Source of the DNA: Apium graveolens | Lineage: Eukaryota; Streptophyta; Magnoliopsida; Apiales; Apiaceae | Reading direction: 5' to 3' | NCBI RefSeq assembly: GCF_009905375.1 | Contig: NC_133653.1 | Location: forward strand, 63,647,414-63,711,413 | Length of the DNA stretch: 64,000 nt | Part shown: piece after piece, positions 1-10,112 of the stretch | Position numbering within the stretch: position 1 is the stretch's first letter | Layout: the number at the start of each line of letters is the position of its first letter | The notes under the pieces: model-generated | The model's input: the letters and a program-made list of their open reading frames with translations, nothing else | What the model was told of the DNA's origin: nothing | The model's database searches: none | Program-made: the position numbers and the translations under genes

Positions 1-1007
1 AAACAGTGGATAATAAACATGCTATTAGCTTTTCTAAACTGTCACTTATCATTTCTATTTATAGAAAAGCAAATCTTCCATTTTTGGCTTAGCATATCTT
101 TAGCATCCCGTGTTTACTTTAATCTTCCTCTGTCAGTTAATCTTTGCCATTGATCTTGCACACTCTTCAATCTGCTTTTTGTAGACTTATCAATCCAGCT
201 GCTGGATTATTTGTTGATTGTTTATTTTGAATATTAAACTGATCTGCAATTCTGTACTTTGAGACTGTACTTCAAGATCTCCAGTTTAATTTATTTGAAC
301 ACTTGATATCTCGATAAGTATAAAGGCTTATCGAGATCTCTAGTACTCCATAATGAGTTTGGCTTGTAGAGGTCTTCAGCTCATCGAGATCTCTAGTCTT
401 CATAACTTCACTTGACTTGTAGATATCTCTGAGTTCTCGAATGGATATAGACTTGTCGATAAATCTGAGTTCTCTAGTGAAGGAATGACTTGTCGATATC
501 TTTTTGAGTTCTCGAGTAGTTTTCTTGACTTCTCTACTCCCGGTGGATATTGCTTTCCGTTGAGTTGATATTGCTCATCCGTCGAGTAGATGTATAGCTT
601 ATCCGTCGAGTAGATATTGCTCATCCGTAAAGTAGATATTATTCATCCATTGAGTGGATATATAGCTCATCCGTCGAGTAGATATTGCTTATCCGTCGGT
701 ACTCTCTGGAGTTTGAATGACTTCTCGATAAGTCATTCTGGAGTTCTCGAATGACTGCTCTATAACATTAAATCTGTAACTTGTAGAGATCTTGACTTAT
801 AACATTTTTCTCCAAACAGATATATTCAACTCCAAGCTTCTTCAAAATTCTTCTGAGGCATGATCTTCTTGTTCTTCTTTCAGATAGAATCCTTAGGCTT
901 GATACTGTTTTAGGAAAAAGACTCCAGTTTGCTCCTTTGCATTTTTACAGACTTTAAGTGTTACAAGTAATACAATTTTAGATAACAATACAACTAACTT
1001 AGGGTTG
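1..1007 (-). repeat. Partial Sirevirus-type Copia LTR (C0), inverted copy
   Basis: Read on the minus strand, this matches most of the C1 LTR at 13046-14426. Position 1 pairs with about 14095 and similarity fades near 1007, at the part that matches about 13090. The last 330 bases of the LTR and any internal region lie left of the window. It carries the same run of short tandem repeats as C1. Beyond 1007 the two LTRs differ, so C0 is either a subfamily with another LTR start or a rearranged copy. It adjoins the truncated LTR of G1, so it probably inserted there. Confidence 0.85.
536..700 (-). repeat. Short tandem repeats in the C0 LTR
   Basis: About seven imperfect units of 22-28 bases, each containing a form of CTCATCCGTCGAGTAGATAT on the plus strand. 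The same array, in the other orientation, is at 13408-13560 in C1, so it belongs to the LTR and predates these insertions. Confidence 0.8.
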
Positions 1008-1134
1008 TCCCCAAGCTTAACTGATTACTGAAAATAACTATTCATTAATCTTCCATTCAGATCATAGATGTTAATGACATTGTTAGCTCCAGTAATATTT
1101 GACATCATCTATTATATATTACAATAGCACTAGA
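1008..1134. other. Unassigned stretch between C0 and the G1 LTR
   Basis: This stretch matches neither the C1 LTR nor the part of the G1 5' LTR where it should lie. It may be the divergent start of the C0 LTR (a TGTAATAT start on the minus strand near 1124 is possible) or the tail of a C0 internal region. The sequence does not settle it. Confidence 0.4.
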
Positions 1135-3912
1135 TCATGATTCGTAGAAACACGTACCACAACACGAGTACTCCAATAAAAAAGCAATATTCCTGCCTGT
1201 GGCAAAAGTTGTATAATAAATATTTCATATAATACATGGTTCTACACTGGACATTCCGTCGTGGTCACTTACGCATTCATCTATTCAAAAATATTTTTCA
1301 TAAGAAATCGAATAAATCGATGTCCTTAAATGCTCAACTCCCTATTTCACATGGTCCGGAGTATTCTCAACAACTGATTACGAGATAACTAGCATGATTA
1401 GTTATTTGCTAAATATAACAATCAAGTTCCACTGTATAAAATATATTTGGATAAAATAGTTATTCACTATTTATCAAAAATAGGAAATAACATTCTAGTA
1501 GAACAATTACTAGAATAATCTGGATTCGATAATTTCATGAGTATTTGGATATATTGTATCGAAAGAATTTGCTTAACAGTAATATCATGAATATGTAAAC
1601 ATTCATCTATTCTGAAATTGGAATAGGACAGGGGTACTTTCCTGGTAAACAAAACTGATATAGCCTTGTCTACGACCTGATTGCTTTCCTAACCTTGACT
1701 CTATAAATCAAACGCACTTATTTAATAAACCAGACAAAACTCGAATGACGTCTATACGTCTCAGCCTCTACCAGATCGTTTATTTAAACATGACATTGAA
1801 AGTTGTAAACAGATAGCATGCATATCCCGTAGCACGTAATCATGTTATTCATATAACACGTAGGTCAGATTGTCAAAAGATAGGTCCTGATGTTTTTAAA
1901 CTGTAATCGAGTCAAAATATGAATTTTTGATTATTATTCGACTCAAAACGACCCGCAAAACAAATGACCTTTCGATACAAAGAAATTTAGGTCTCGAAAG
2001 TATTTTTATTGGAAGCAGAATATTTTTCTGAGTCTAGACGTGTCTGGTTCGTATTAAACGGATGAACGATCTATTTATTATGAAAAAATAAGAATAAATC
2101 AATTAATAATAATACTAATTGATTAATAAATACCTTTAAATATTTTTAAAAGCTCACAATAATTTTTAGAAATTATTTGGCTTAATTATATATAATTATA
2201 TTTCATTTGACTATTTTATAAATCAAATTAATTGATTAAACAAATTAATCCATTATATAAATCATAAATTATTAAATAAAATAGATTATAAATAAATAAA
2301 TCAAATTTGGATTTTTGAAAATAATGATAAAAACTTTTTCTAGATTTAAAACAATTCAGTTAATTATTAAAAATAATTAACCAAATTATTTTTGAATTAA
2401 AAATGAAATTTAGAATTTAAAATAGAATTAAGATTTATTTTCAAATAAAAATATGTTTCTACAGATTTTAAAAGCTGATTTGGGAAAAAGAAGATCAAAA
2501 CCGGATATGAGATAAAAAGAAAACAGGTTGCCAAGAACAACCCGGGTTGTTCCCGGGTTGTTCTTGGGAATCTGGAAAACCCAAAAACCGGTAAGGTTTT
2601 CCGGCGACCTCGGAAAATTCTGGCAAGCCCCGTTTTGGCTTAAAAACACACCGTTTGATATGTTTTTTGATTATAATCAGTTCTAAATTAATCCAGTAAT
2701 CCAAATCAAACCAGAATCAACACAAAAAACCCCTAGATTCTTAAATCCGGCCAAAATCAAACCAAAATCGACGAACCTCGTTGGGAAACTTCGAACCTTC
2801 TTGTTTCTTAACCAAATTCAACATTTTTTATACCAAATTAAAGCCTGTAATCTATATAATCTATTCATGTAATCAAGAACACTCACAAACTTAAGAATAA
2901 TCTGAAAAATCGAATTAAAAATTGAACAAAACCCAAAACTCAATTTTATACAAAACCGAATCAAAACTATGAAATTTATATATGAAATTGATCCTTATCA
3001 CCTCATGAATCATAATCTAGCATCAAAATCAATTAACAATAAACAAAATTCAAAAATCAAAATTCGAAGCATATGAATAAAATCGAATTTGAGAATTAAT
3101 CGACCTTATACGATGATTTTGGTATGAATACGACCGTCTTGTCGAGAGTTTCAATACGGTGCTAAGATCACAGTCAACAGATTGATGGTTGGATCGGAAG
3201 GTTGAAATCTTTGAAATGGAATTTTGAAAATAAAAATAAATAGGTTAAACGAAAGAAAATTGATTATATCTGTTTGTTTCCAATCTGTATAGACTGGTAC
3301 AGATGACTACGAGACATATTTATATTTACATAAACGGTCATGATAAATCAAAAACGGTACCTTTTGTTCGTATAATTTAAAATCACAAGCCCGAATATAA
3401 AAATTTACGGGGAAATGCCGTTAAAATATAATTTATAAATAATAACAATATATATATATATATATCAAAATCCCCAAAAATTACTTACATTTCAAAAATA
3501 CGAAAACACTAACTCTTTGAAGAGACTTGATTTTATAAAAATACAAATACAAATTTTGTGGGCTTTTACGTCCGGGTCGGGTCTCGGTACGATAATTTTT
3601 ACGAAACCAAAATACTATCTAAATTTAAAATAAACCCCGAAAACAAATATAATATATGTCAATGCACACAAAACGAGTTCTAGCACGTAACACGGAACAA
3701 ACATAATTCGAAACGCATCCATATTGCGTATCGATTCATATAATTGCATTTAAACATGTAAGAAATATTCGAAAAATATCTAGTCCTTGTAGGACTCCAA
3801 TTAACATCTAATATACATTAAATCATGGAAATAAACATTTTAGCTTGATTAAACAGATAATGTTTATTGTATATATCACAAAAATATGTACAAAAATTTC
3901 CTGGATATTACA
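1135..3912 (-). repeat. 3' LTR of G1, truncated
   Basis: Direct repeat of 10755-13045; its 3404-3912 part supplies the piece of LTR that C1 cut from the right copy. On the minus strand it begins TGTAATATCC at 3912, directly after the PPT. The last 640 bases of the LTR (equivalent to 10113-10755) are missing. The full LTR would be about 3.4 kb. Short ORFs within it are not conserved between copies, and I see no gene. Confidence 0.9.
2532..2566. repeat. Perfect 15-bp inverted repeat with 5-base loop
   Basis: Arms 2532-2546 (CAAGAACAACCCGGG) and 2552-2566 are exact reverse complements around TTGTT. The matching part of the other G1 LTR (about 12165-12200) has lost the symmetry. Confidence 0.85.
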
Positions 3913-3926
3913 TCTTCCCCCCCCCC
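3913..3926 (-). other. Polypurine tract of G1
   Basis: On the minus strand this is a run of ten or more G followed by AAGA, immediately before the LTR start TGTAATATCC. It is the usual plus-strand DNA primer site of an LTR retrotransposon and fixes the element's orientation. Confidence 0.85.
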
Positions 3927-3952
3927 AACAGGATTCTATCCTCATAATCTAC

Positions 3953-4290
3953 TTAGGAAAACAAATGAGGATACTTGGCTAGTATTTCGCTTTCTAACTC
4001 CCCGGTCGACTCTTCAACCTTGAGACTCCTCCACAACACTCGCACTAAGGACACAGACTTATTCTTAAACACTTTTTCCTGCCGGTCTAGAATCTGCACT
4101 GGTCGCTCTACAAAGGATAAATCTGGCTGGATCACTATTGGCTCGTACTATATCACATGATTGGAATTAGGCAAATAATGCTTTAACATAGAACACATTG
4201 TGGATATGTTGCAGGTGTGGTGGTAAGGCTAGCTTGTAAGTGACCTTTCCCACATGCCTCAAAATCTCAAAAGGGCCAACATAACGAGGA
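3953..4290 (-). pseudogene. G1 pol C-terminus: chromodomain-like tail
   Basis: The last part of the G1 polyprotein. The open stretch 3953-4135 encodes about 60 residues with the RPVQILDRQEK, VLWR, VEEST and KYPHLFS signatures seen at the end of Tekay-type chromovirus polyproteins, and stops at 3953. Chromodomains in this family target integration to particular chromatin. The upstream part (4140-4290) is in other frames and contains stops; it gives fragments of the region linking integrase to the chromodomain. W is replaced by G in the usual ESTW motif, so the fold may be impaired. Element A and B have related, more decayed tails. Confidence 0.85.
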
Positions 4291-5360
4291 CTCATCTTTC
4301 CTTTTTTCCAAATCTGGTTAAACCTTTCCAATGTGAAATCTTTGGTAGCACTGTTTCTCCCACTTCAAACTCCATATCTTTTCTGGAAAGATCAGCATAT
4401 TTATGTTGACGATCTTGAGCTTCCACTAATCTCTTCCAAATGAGTTCCACTTTCTTTTTTGTCTGTTGGATCAATTCTGGACCCAAAATCTTCCTTTCAC
4501 CAACTTCATCCCAACAGATTGGAGATCTACATCTTCTGCCGTACAAAGCTTCGCATGGTGGCATACCAATACTCGCATGATAACTGTTATTGTGGGAAAA
4601 TTCAACCAAAGGTAAATGTTCATTCCAACTTCCTTCAAAATCTATAGCACATACTCTTAACATGTCCTCAATAGTTTGAATTGTCCTTTCACTTTGGCCA
4701 TCTGTCTGCGGATGATACGCGGTACTCATATTCAACTTCGTTCCTTGACAATCTTGAAAACTTTTTCAAAACCTTGAATTAAATCGAGGGTCTCTATCTG
4801 AAACTATAGATTTTGGAACTCCATGTCGAACTATAATTTCTTTTAGATACAGCTAAACCATTTTATCCAATGAGAATCTCATTGATAGGAAGGAAATGTG
4901 CTGACTTAGTCAATCTGTCAATAATAACCCAAATAGCATCATAATTTGCCTTGGTCCTCGGTAATCCAACTACAAAATCCATTGCAAGCTGTTCCCACTT
5001 CCATTCTAAAGTGTCCAATGGCTGTATCAATCCACTGGGCCTTTTATGTTCCTCTTTAACTCTTTGGCAAGTGTAACACTTATTCAGACATTCGGCAATT
5101 TATTTCTTTATACTCGGCCACCAAAAGTTTTCTCTTAAGCCTCTATACATCTACGTACTTCCCAGATGAATTGACTATCTAAAGTTGTGAGCATCTCTTA
5201 GAATTTCATCTTTCGGTTCATTCACATTAAGTATTCATATTCTGGAAGAAAATCTTAGGATTCCTTTATCATCCTTTTGACTTCCTATCTCTTCTCCTGT
5301 TAACTCCTCTTGTTCATGGCTCATCACTTCTTCATGACATCTTCTTATTTTCTTCAATAA
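4290..5360 (-). pseudogene. G1 integrase, broken
   Basis: Integrase would join the element's cDNA to host DNA. Minus-strand translation gives the zinc-binding N-terminus (WWPSIK followed by C..C around 5050-5150), the catalytic core start (EQLAMDFV near 4985) and a long clean stretch at 4735-4292 with TAYHPQTDGQSERT, which holds the catalytic Glu region, then PCEALYGRRCRSP and the C-terminal FEVGE region. Frameshifts near 4740-4860 and a stop near 4850 separate the core into pieces, so no functional enzyme can be made. The intact block at 4292-4735 (147 residues) is one of the longest open stretches in G1. Confidence 0.9.
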
Positions 5361-5950
5361 TTCTGGTTAAAAAGATATAGCATACAATATATCTATAGTC
5401 ATACTTGAAATATTGACTAATATTTTAAGCTTCTCAAATTCCTTGATCAATTCATCAGATGAAGTGATCAAGTTTAACCTTTCTTTTCTTCTTAAAGCGT
5501 CTGCCACCATATTTGCTTTTCCTGGATGAAAGTTAATTGCACAATCATAGTCCTTGATCAATTCTAACCATCTTCTCTACCTCATGTTCAGTTCCTTCTG
5601 GGTAAATATATACTTCAAACACTTGTGGTCCGTGTAGATTTCACACTTTTCTCCGTAAAGATAATGTCTCCGTATCTTTAATGCAAACATTATAGCTTCC
5701 AGTAACAGATCATGGGTTAGATATTTCTGTTTATGTGGTTTCAATTGTCTTGAAGTGTAGGCTATCACTTTATCATGTTGCATCAAAACACATCCTAAAC
5801 CTTTTTGTGAAGCGTCTCTGTAGATAACAAAGTTTCTTTGATCATTTGGTAAGACTAGTATCGGTGCTGATACTAATTTTTTCTTTAATTCCTGGAAACT
5901 CTCCCCGCACTCCTCAATCCATTCAAATTTCCGATTCTTTCGAGTGAGCT
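5360..5950 (-). pseudogene. G1 RNase H, broken
   Basis: Ty3/Gypsy RNase H, which degrades the RNA template during reverse transcription. The open stretch 6095-5577 runs from the end of RT into RNase H, with [18 protein letters not shown], the tether [16 protein letters not shown] and KELNMR. A stop at 5577 and a frameshift break it from the tail at 5561-5367, which contains HPGKANMVADAL. Arg replaces the more usual Ser in the first motif, but the catalytic Asp is kept. Confidence 0.9.
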
Positions 5951-6890
5951 TTGTCAGTGGTGTAGCTATCTTCGCAAAATCTTGCACAAATCTTCTATAG
6001 TAACCTGCTAATCCCATAAAGCTTCTTACTTCTGTTGGTGTTTTCGGTTTCTCCCAATTAATTATAACTTCAATATTTGATAAATTTACCTTCACTCCTT
6101 CATTCCTAATAACATGTCCAAGAAATTGTACTTCTCGTAACCAAAACTCACACTTTGAAAACTTTGCGTATAATTTCTTCTGTCGCAGTATCTCTAAAAC
6201 TATCCTTAGATGTTCAACATGTTCTTCTTATGTCTTTGAGTATAGCAAAATGCCATCTATGAATACAATCACAAATTTGTCCAAATACTTCTTGAATACT
6301 CGATTCATGAAATTCATAAAAGTTGTTGGTGTGTTTGTTAATCCAAATGGCATTACTAAAAACTCATAATGTCCATATCTAGTTCTGAATGCTATTTTTG
6401 GAATATTTTCTGACTTGATCTTCAGTTGATGATATCCATATCTTAAGTCGATTTTAGAAAATCATACAACACCCTTCAGTTGGTCAAACAAATCATCGGT
6501 CCTTGGTAACGGATACTAATTCTTAATAGTCAACTTATTCAATTCTCGGTAGTCAATACACAGTCACATACTTTCATCTTTCTTCTTAATAAACAACATT
6601 GGTGCCCCCAATGGTGATACACTTGGTCTTATAACTCCTTTCTCCAAAAGATCTTAAAATTGGATTGCTAATTCTTTCACCTCAACCGGGGCCATACGAT
6701 ATGAAGCTTTGGAAACTGGTTTTGTCCCTGGTGCCAAATCAATAGCAAACTCAATCTCTCTATCGGGAGGTAATCCTGGAAGATCATCCGGAAAAATATC
6801 TAGAAACTTATTAACTACTGGAATCACTTCCTGTGCTGGAACCTCCTTTCTAGTATATATCACATTGGCCAAATATGCTTCGCAATTCTG
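5950..6890 (-). pseudogene. G1 reverse transcriptase, broken
   Basis: Minus-strand translation gives successive RT blocks: FPDDLPGLPPDREIEF (from about 6790), the GAPMLF and CIDYRELNKL block (about 6545-6605), [10 protein letters not shown] (about 6430), MPFGLTN (about 6340), the active-site motif near 6252, and LGHVI (about 6115). Several stops interrupt it (for example near 6657, 6515 and 6225). The active-site motif reads FIDG: the second catalytic Asp is Gly (codon 6252-6254), so the enzyme is dead even apart from the stops. Confidence 0.92.
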
Positions 6891-6894
6891 ACGT

Positions 6895-7275
6895 AATAAC
6901 TTCTTCGCTTGAGCTACCGTTAAAAACTTCTTTTCCTGTTTATTTCCTCAAAATAACACCCTCTTCTTTTTATCCAATGTTTAAAGTTTCACTTTTCTAT
7001 TCTTATAATTAATCTGGGCGTTATTTTCTGACAACCAATCCATTCCTTAGATAACATCACTCTCCCAACTTAAAAGGTATCAAGTTGGCATAACCTCCTA
7101 TCTCAATATCACACTTTGGACACACTTGATCAATGGGAACTTGGTTCTTATTAGCTAATTATATCATTAATACTTTGTCTTATAATTCAACTTCATAATG
7201 CAGTTTATCAACAAAATCCTCAGAAATAGATGATCTTGTAGCTCCAGAATCAATAAAAACTTTAGCATCTATGGA
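6895..7275 (-). pseudogene. G1 aspartic protease, broken
   Basis: The retropepsin that would mature Gag and Pol. The catalytic motif appears as VFIDSGATRSSIS at about 7235-7275, at the end of the open stretch that also carries the zinc knuckles. The remainder (to about 6895) is split by stops and frameshifts, although fragments such as the Trp/Gly-rich flap region can be followed in other frames. Confidence 0.8.
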
Positions 7276-8481
7276 GTTTAATGGAAGCGTACCTGCAACC
7301 ACATCAGAGCTCTGAACAACATCTTTCATAGACATGTTGAATGTTCTGGCTTTGGGTTGAGATGGTGGTCCTTCAATCCTGGGCACACCCTGAGATAAAG
7401 AACCCGCAAGTCTTGGCATGTTACCCTTCACGCCTTGTGTTGGGAAATTTCTGGAGATATTCCCTAGCTTCCCACACTTGAAACAAACAACTACTGGTTT
7501 CTTAGTTGAAACCGGATTCTGACACGTATTGGCAAAATGTCCTTTCATGCCACACTTGAAACACAACACACTAGTATTATGGTTCCCAGAGTGTTTTCCT
7601 CCACAAATCTTGTAATATGGCACTGGAGCAGAATTAAACCTTTGCCGATTCTGATTTCTAAATTAATTATTCTGACCTCTCCCAACTGGTGGTCTTCTAA
7701 ATCCCAAACTCCTGTTCTGCTAAAATTCTAGCCTTCTATTGAAACGGCCCTGAAAGTTACTCTGCCGGTGTCCTCCTTCTAAGGTTTCTATATTCCTTTT
7801 TTTTATGTCCCTGTCCCGACGTATCAATCCCGCTTTCAATAACCATAACATTCTGAACAACCTCAACATAAGAAGTTAACTCAAATATAGCCACCCTATT
7901 CTGAATCCAAGATTTTAATCCTTGTTGAAACCTTTTTGCACGCTTTTCATCTGAATCGACTTAATTCAAAACAAACCTTTCCAATTCCGTAAACTTGGCC
8001 TCATAATCAGCGATACTCAGATTATCTTGTGTCAAACTCAAAAACTTGATCTCTATTTATTTTTTCATATAACTTCGGAAATACTTCTGTAAAAATAACT
8101 CCGTAAACCTATCCCAAGTCACAAATCCATCTCTTTCCAATACTCGCTTAGACTCCCACCAATAGTTTGCCTCACCCTTCCAAAAGTAACTGGAAAATTT
8201 AATCTTTTGCTCAATACTTACTCTGACTAAATCAAAAGCATTCTCAATCTTTTTAAGCCATGCATTGGCTTCCACTGGGTCAACAGTTCCCTTAAACTCG
8301 GGTGGATTAATAGCTTAAAAACTATTAAAAGTCACCGTAGGGGAGCTGCTGGTTGTTGTTGTTGCTGCTGTGTAAGATGCAACACATGTTACTGCATCAG
8401 TCCCAATATTTGGACAATTGATGGATCCGTACTACTCTAGGTACGGCCTCTTCCTGACTTACTATTCTTCTTTGGACGCAT
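7180..8481 (-). pseudogene. G1 gag with zinc knuckles, broken
   Basis: Gag forms the virus-like particle. A start at 8481 opens with MRPKKNSKSGRGR, a basic N-terminus usual for this lineage. The core is seen at 8275-8057 (EANAWLKKIE, FDLV, SSYFWKGEANYWWES, FTELFLQKYF), which matches the retrotransposon gag domain. The C-terminal part (7623-7180) has CFKCGMKGHFANTC, a correct CX2CX4HX4C knuckle, and a second knuckle in which His is Asn and the last Cys is Phe. Stops and frameshifts between 8480 and 7630 break the reading frame. Confidence 0.9.
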
Positions 8482-9195
8482 TTTTATGAAAACAAAATAA
8501 GACATTCTTATAATCTGCTAAGCATGGTTGTAATTATGTACCAATTTATTAATATGACTAATAAAATTTCATGCATAAAATCCTTTTATCCACGTTATAA
8601 ATTTACCGACATCTTTATTACCTGCTACATAATTTTTAGATCATCCTACTTAAAATCTCACCGAAATAATAGCGGAATAGAGAAATGAAATGAAATGGGC
8701 CACTACTATAAAATGCTCAAATGAACAATAATTTGGATATAACCAACAATCAGATGAACAATCATCTGGAAAAATAAACTAAATTATACTATATATTAAT
8801 CTGATGAACCTGGATAATATAAAGAAGATTAACACTAAATAGATTAAGAATTAAAAGAAATTAAAATAAAACTAATACAACAAAACGAAAATTGATGTAC
8901 AAAAACAAAACATATAGATAAAGTACTGATACATTAAAAGCGTTTTCTCAACTGATCTGATACAAACTCAAAACATGCTACTCACTAATAGGAATGACAT
9001 GTAAGGTAATATGCTATAACTACAAACGACACCCCAATTATGCCAACTAATCCAGTTGCCGCTGACCCGACCTTTGCATCCACACTGAATCTCTATATCA
9101 CTGGCTCATGCCATCATACACAACAAAAAAGAGAACGGACACCCTCCGTACTATGTTGGGTCTCTCGTCTTGAAATCAACTCATTATCTGATCAT
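8482..9195 (-). other. Non-coding leader of G1 next to gag
   Basis: AT-rich sequence between the pre-gag ORF remnant and the gag start. No reading frame, repeat or family match is visible to me. Confidence 0.6.
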
Positions 9196-9927
9196 CTAGC
9201 CACGCGGCTCGTGCATCGCGCGTAAATCAGTAAGGATCCAACTAACCGAACGGGTCACCATGCGTGCCTCTGCATCCCACTCGCTAGTGGATGGAAGCTC
9301 TGACAACCTCTACCTTGTGACCTCCATAATGGCCCTAACCCCGGTTTGAACCTCGAAACCAGAAATACCTGACCTCATGGCAGTAGCCTGTGCCATCTCT
9401 CGCATGGCCTCACTCATACCGGCGTTGTGACCACTGAGAAAATCTTGCCCTCTCCCCATGGCGGCATACACATGGTATAGAACTATACTAGGAGCTGCTA
9501 CTGCTGGGGCTCATGAGTTGACTGAAGCTGTAGATGGTATATGACTCGGCCTCCGGTGATGACTAGTCCTGGCATGGATGGTCTCTCTGGTCACAGTGAA
9601 GCGTTCCTCCTCCATAATCCTCATCACTCGGGCCTCGCCCGCCTCCGAGATATCAACAACTACCTTTGTCCGAATAGATACTACCACTCTCTTAGAAACT
9701 ATGACCAACTCTGGATCCGCTACCACCTTCTGGACCAACTCGACTACCGGGTCTACTGACCTACCAATCCCAGGCTCTGTGAATACCGGCTCCTCCTGAA
9801 ATGGGCCTCCCATAGGCTCACTATGTATTGACTCCTATGAGCTCGAGGAAGGAGATGGGGGTCCAACCTGTCCACTTGAGTATCCTATCCCATATGAATT
9901 TTCCTCATCACTAAGCTCCTCCCCGAA
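9196..9927 (-). pseudogene. Decayed extra ORF before gag in G1
   Basis: One minus-strand frame stays open across 244 codons apart from three stops (near 9832, 9511-9513 and 9310-9312). The longest clean piece is 9813-9511 (100 residues, starts MGGPFQEEPVF). The predicted product is acidic at first (GEELSDEENSYG), then has a mixed charged stretch and a Met/Ala-rich stretch (MSEAMREMAQATAMRSG). It is on the element's coding strand, between PBS and gag. It matches no domain I know. The base composition here is visibly more GC-rich than the surrounding LTR, which supports past coding. It could also be an acquired host fragment. Confidence 0.5.
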
Positions 9928-10097
9928 TCACATAACAACCCACAGATATAAAGATCTGAAAAACTTAAAACTAAAAACTACATCTAATAATCTGGACTGA
10001 ACTCGATATGAGTTGGACACACATATTTATCTCATGTGATCTCTCTATATCTTAATTAAGAAAACTCGTAAGTCCATTTCAGTGACCATAACCTATG

Positions 10098-10109
10098 ACT
10101 CTGATACCA
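10098..10109 (-). other. Primer binding site of G1 (initiator tRNA-Met type)
   Basis: Minus-strand TGGTATCAGAGT, next to the LTR end at 10113. It differs at the last base from the common TGGTATCAGAGC site complementary to plant initiator tRNA-Met. Confidence 0.9.
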
Positions 10110-10112
10110 ACT

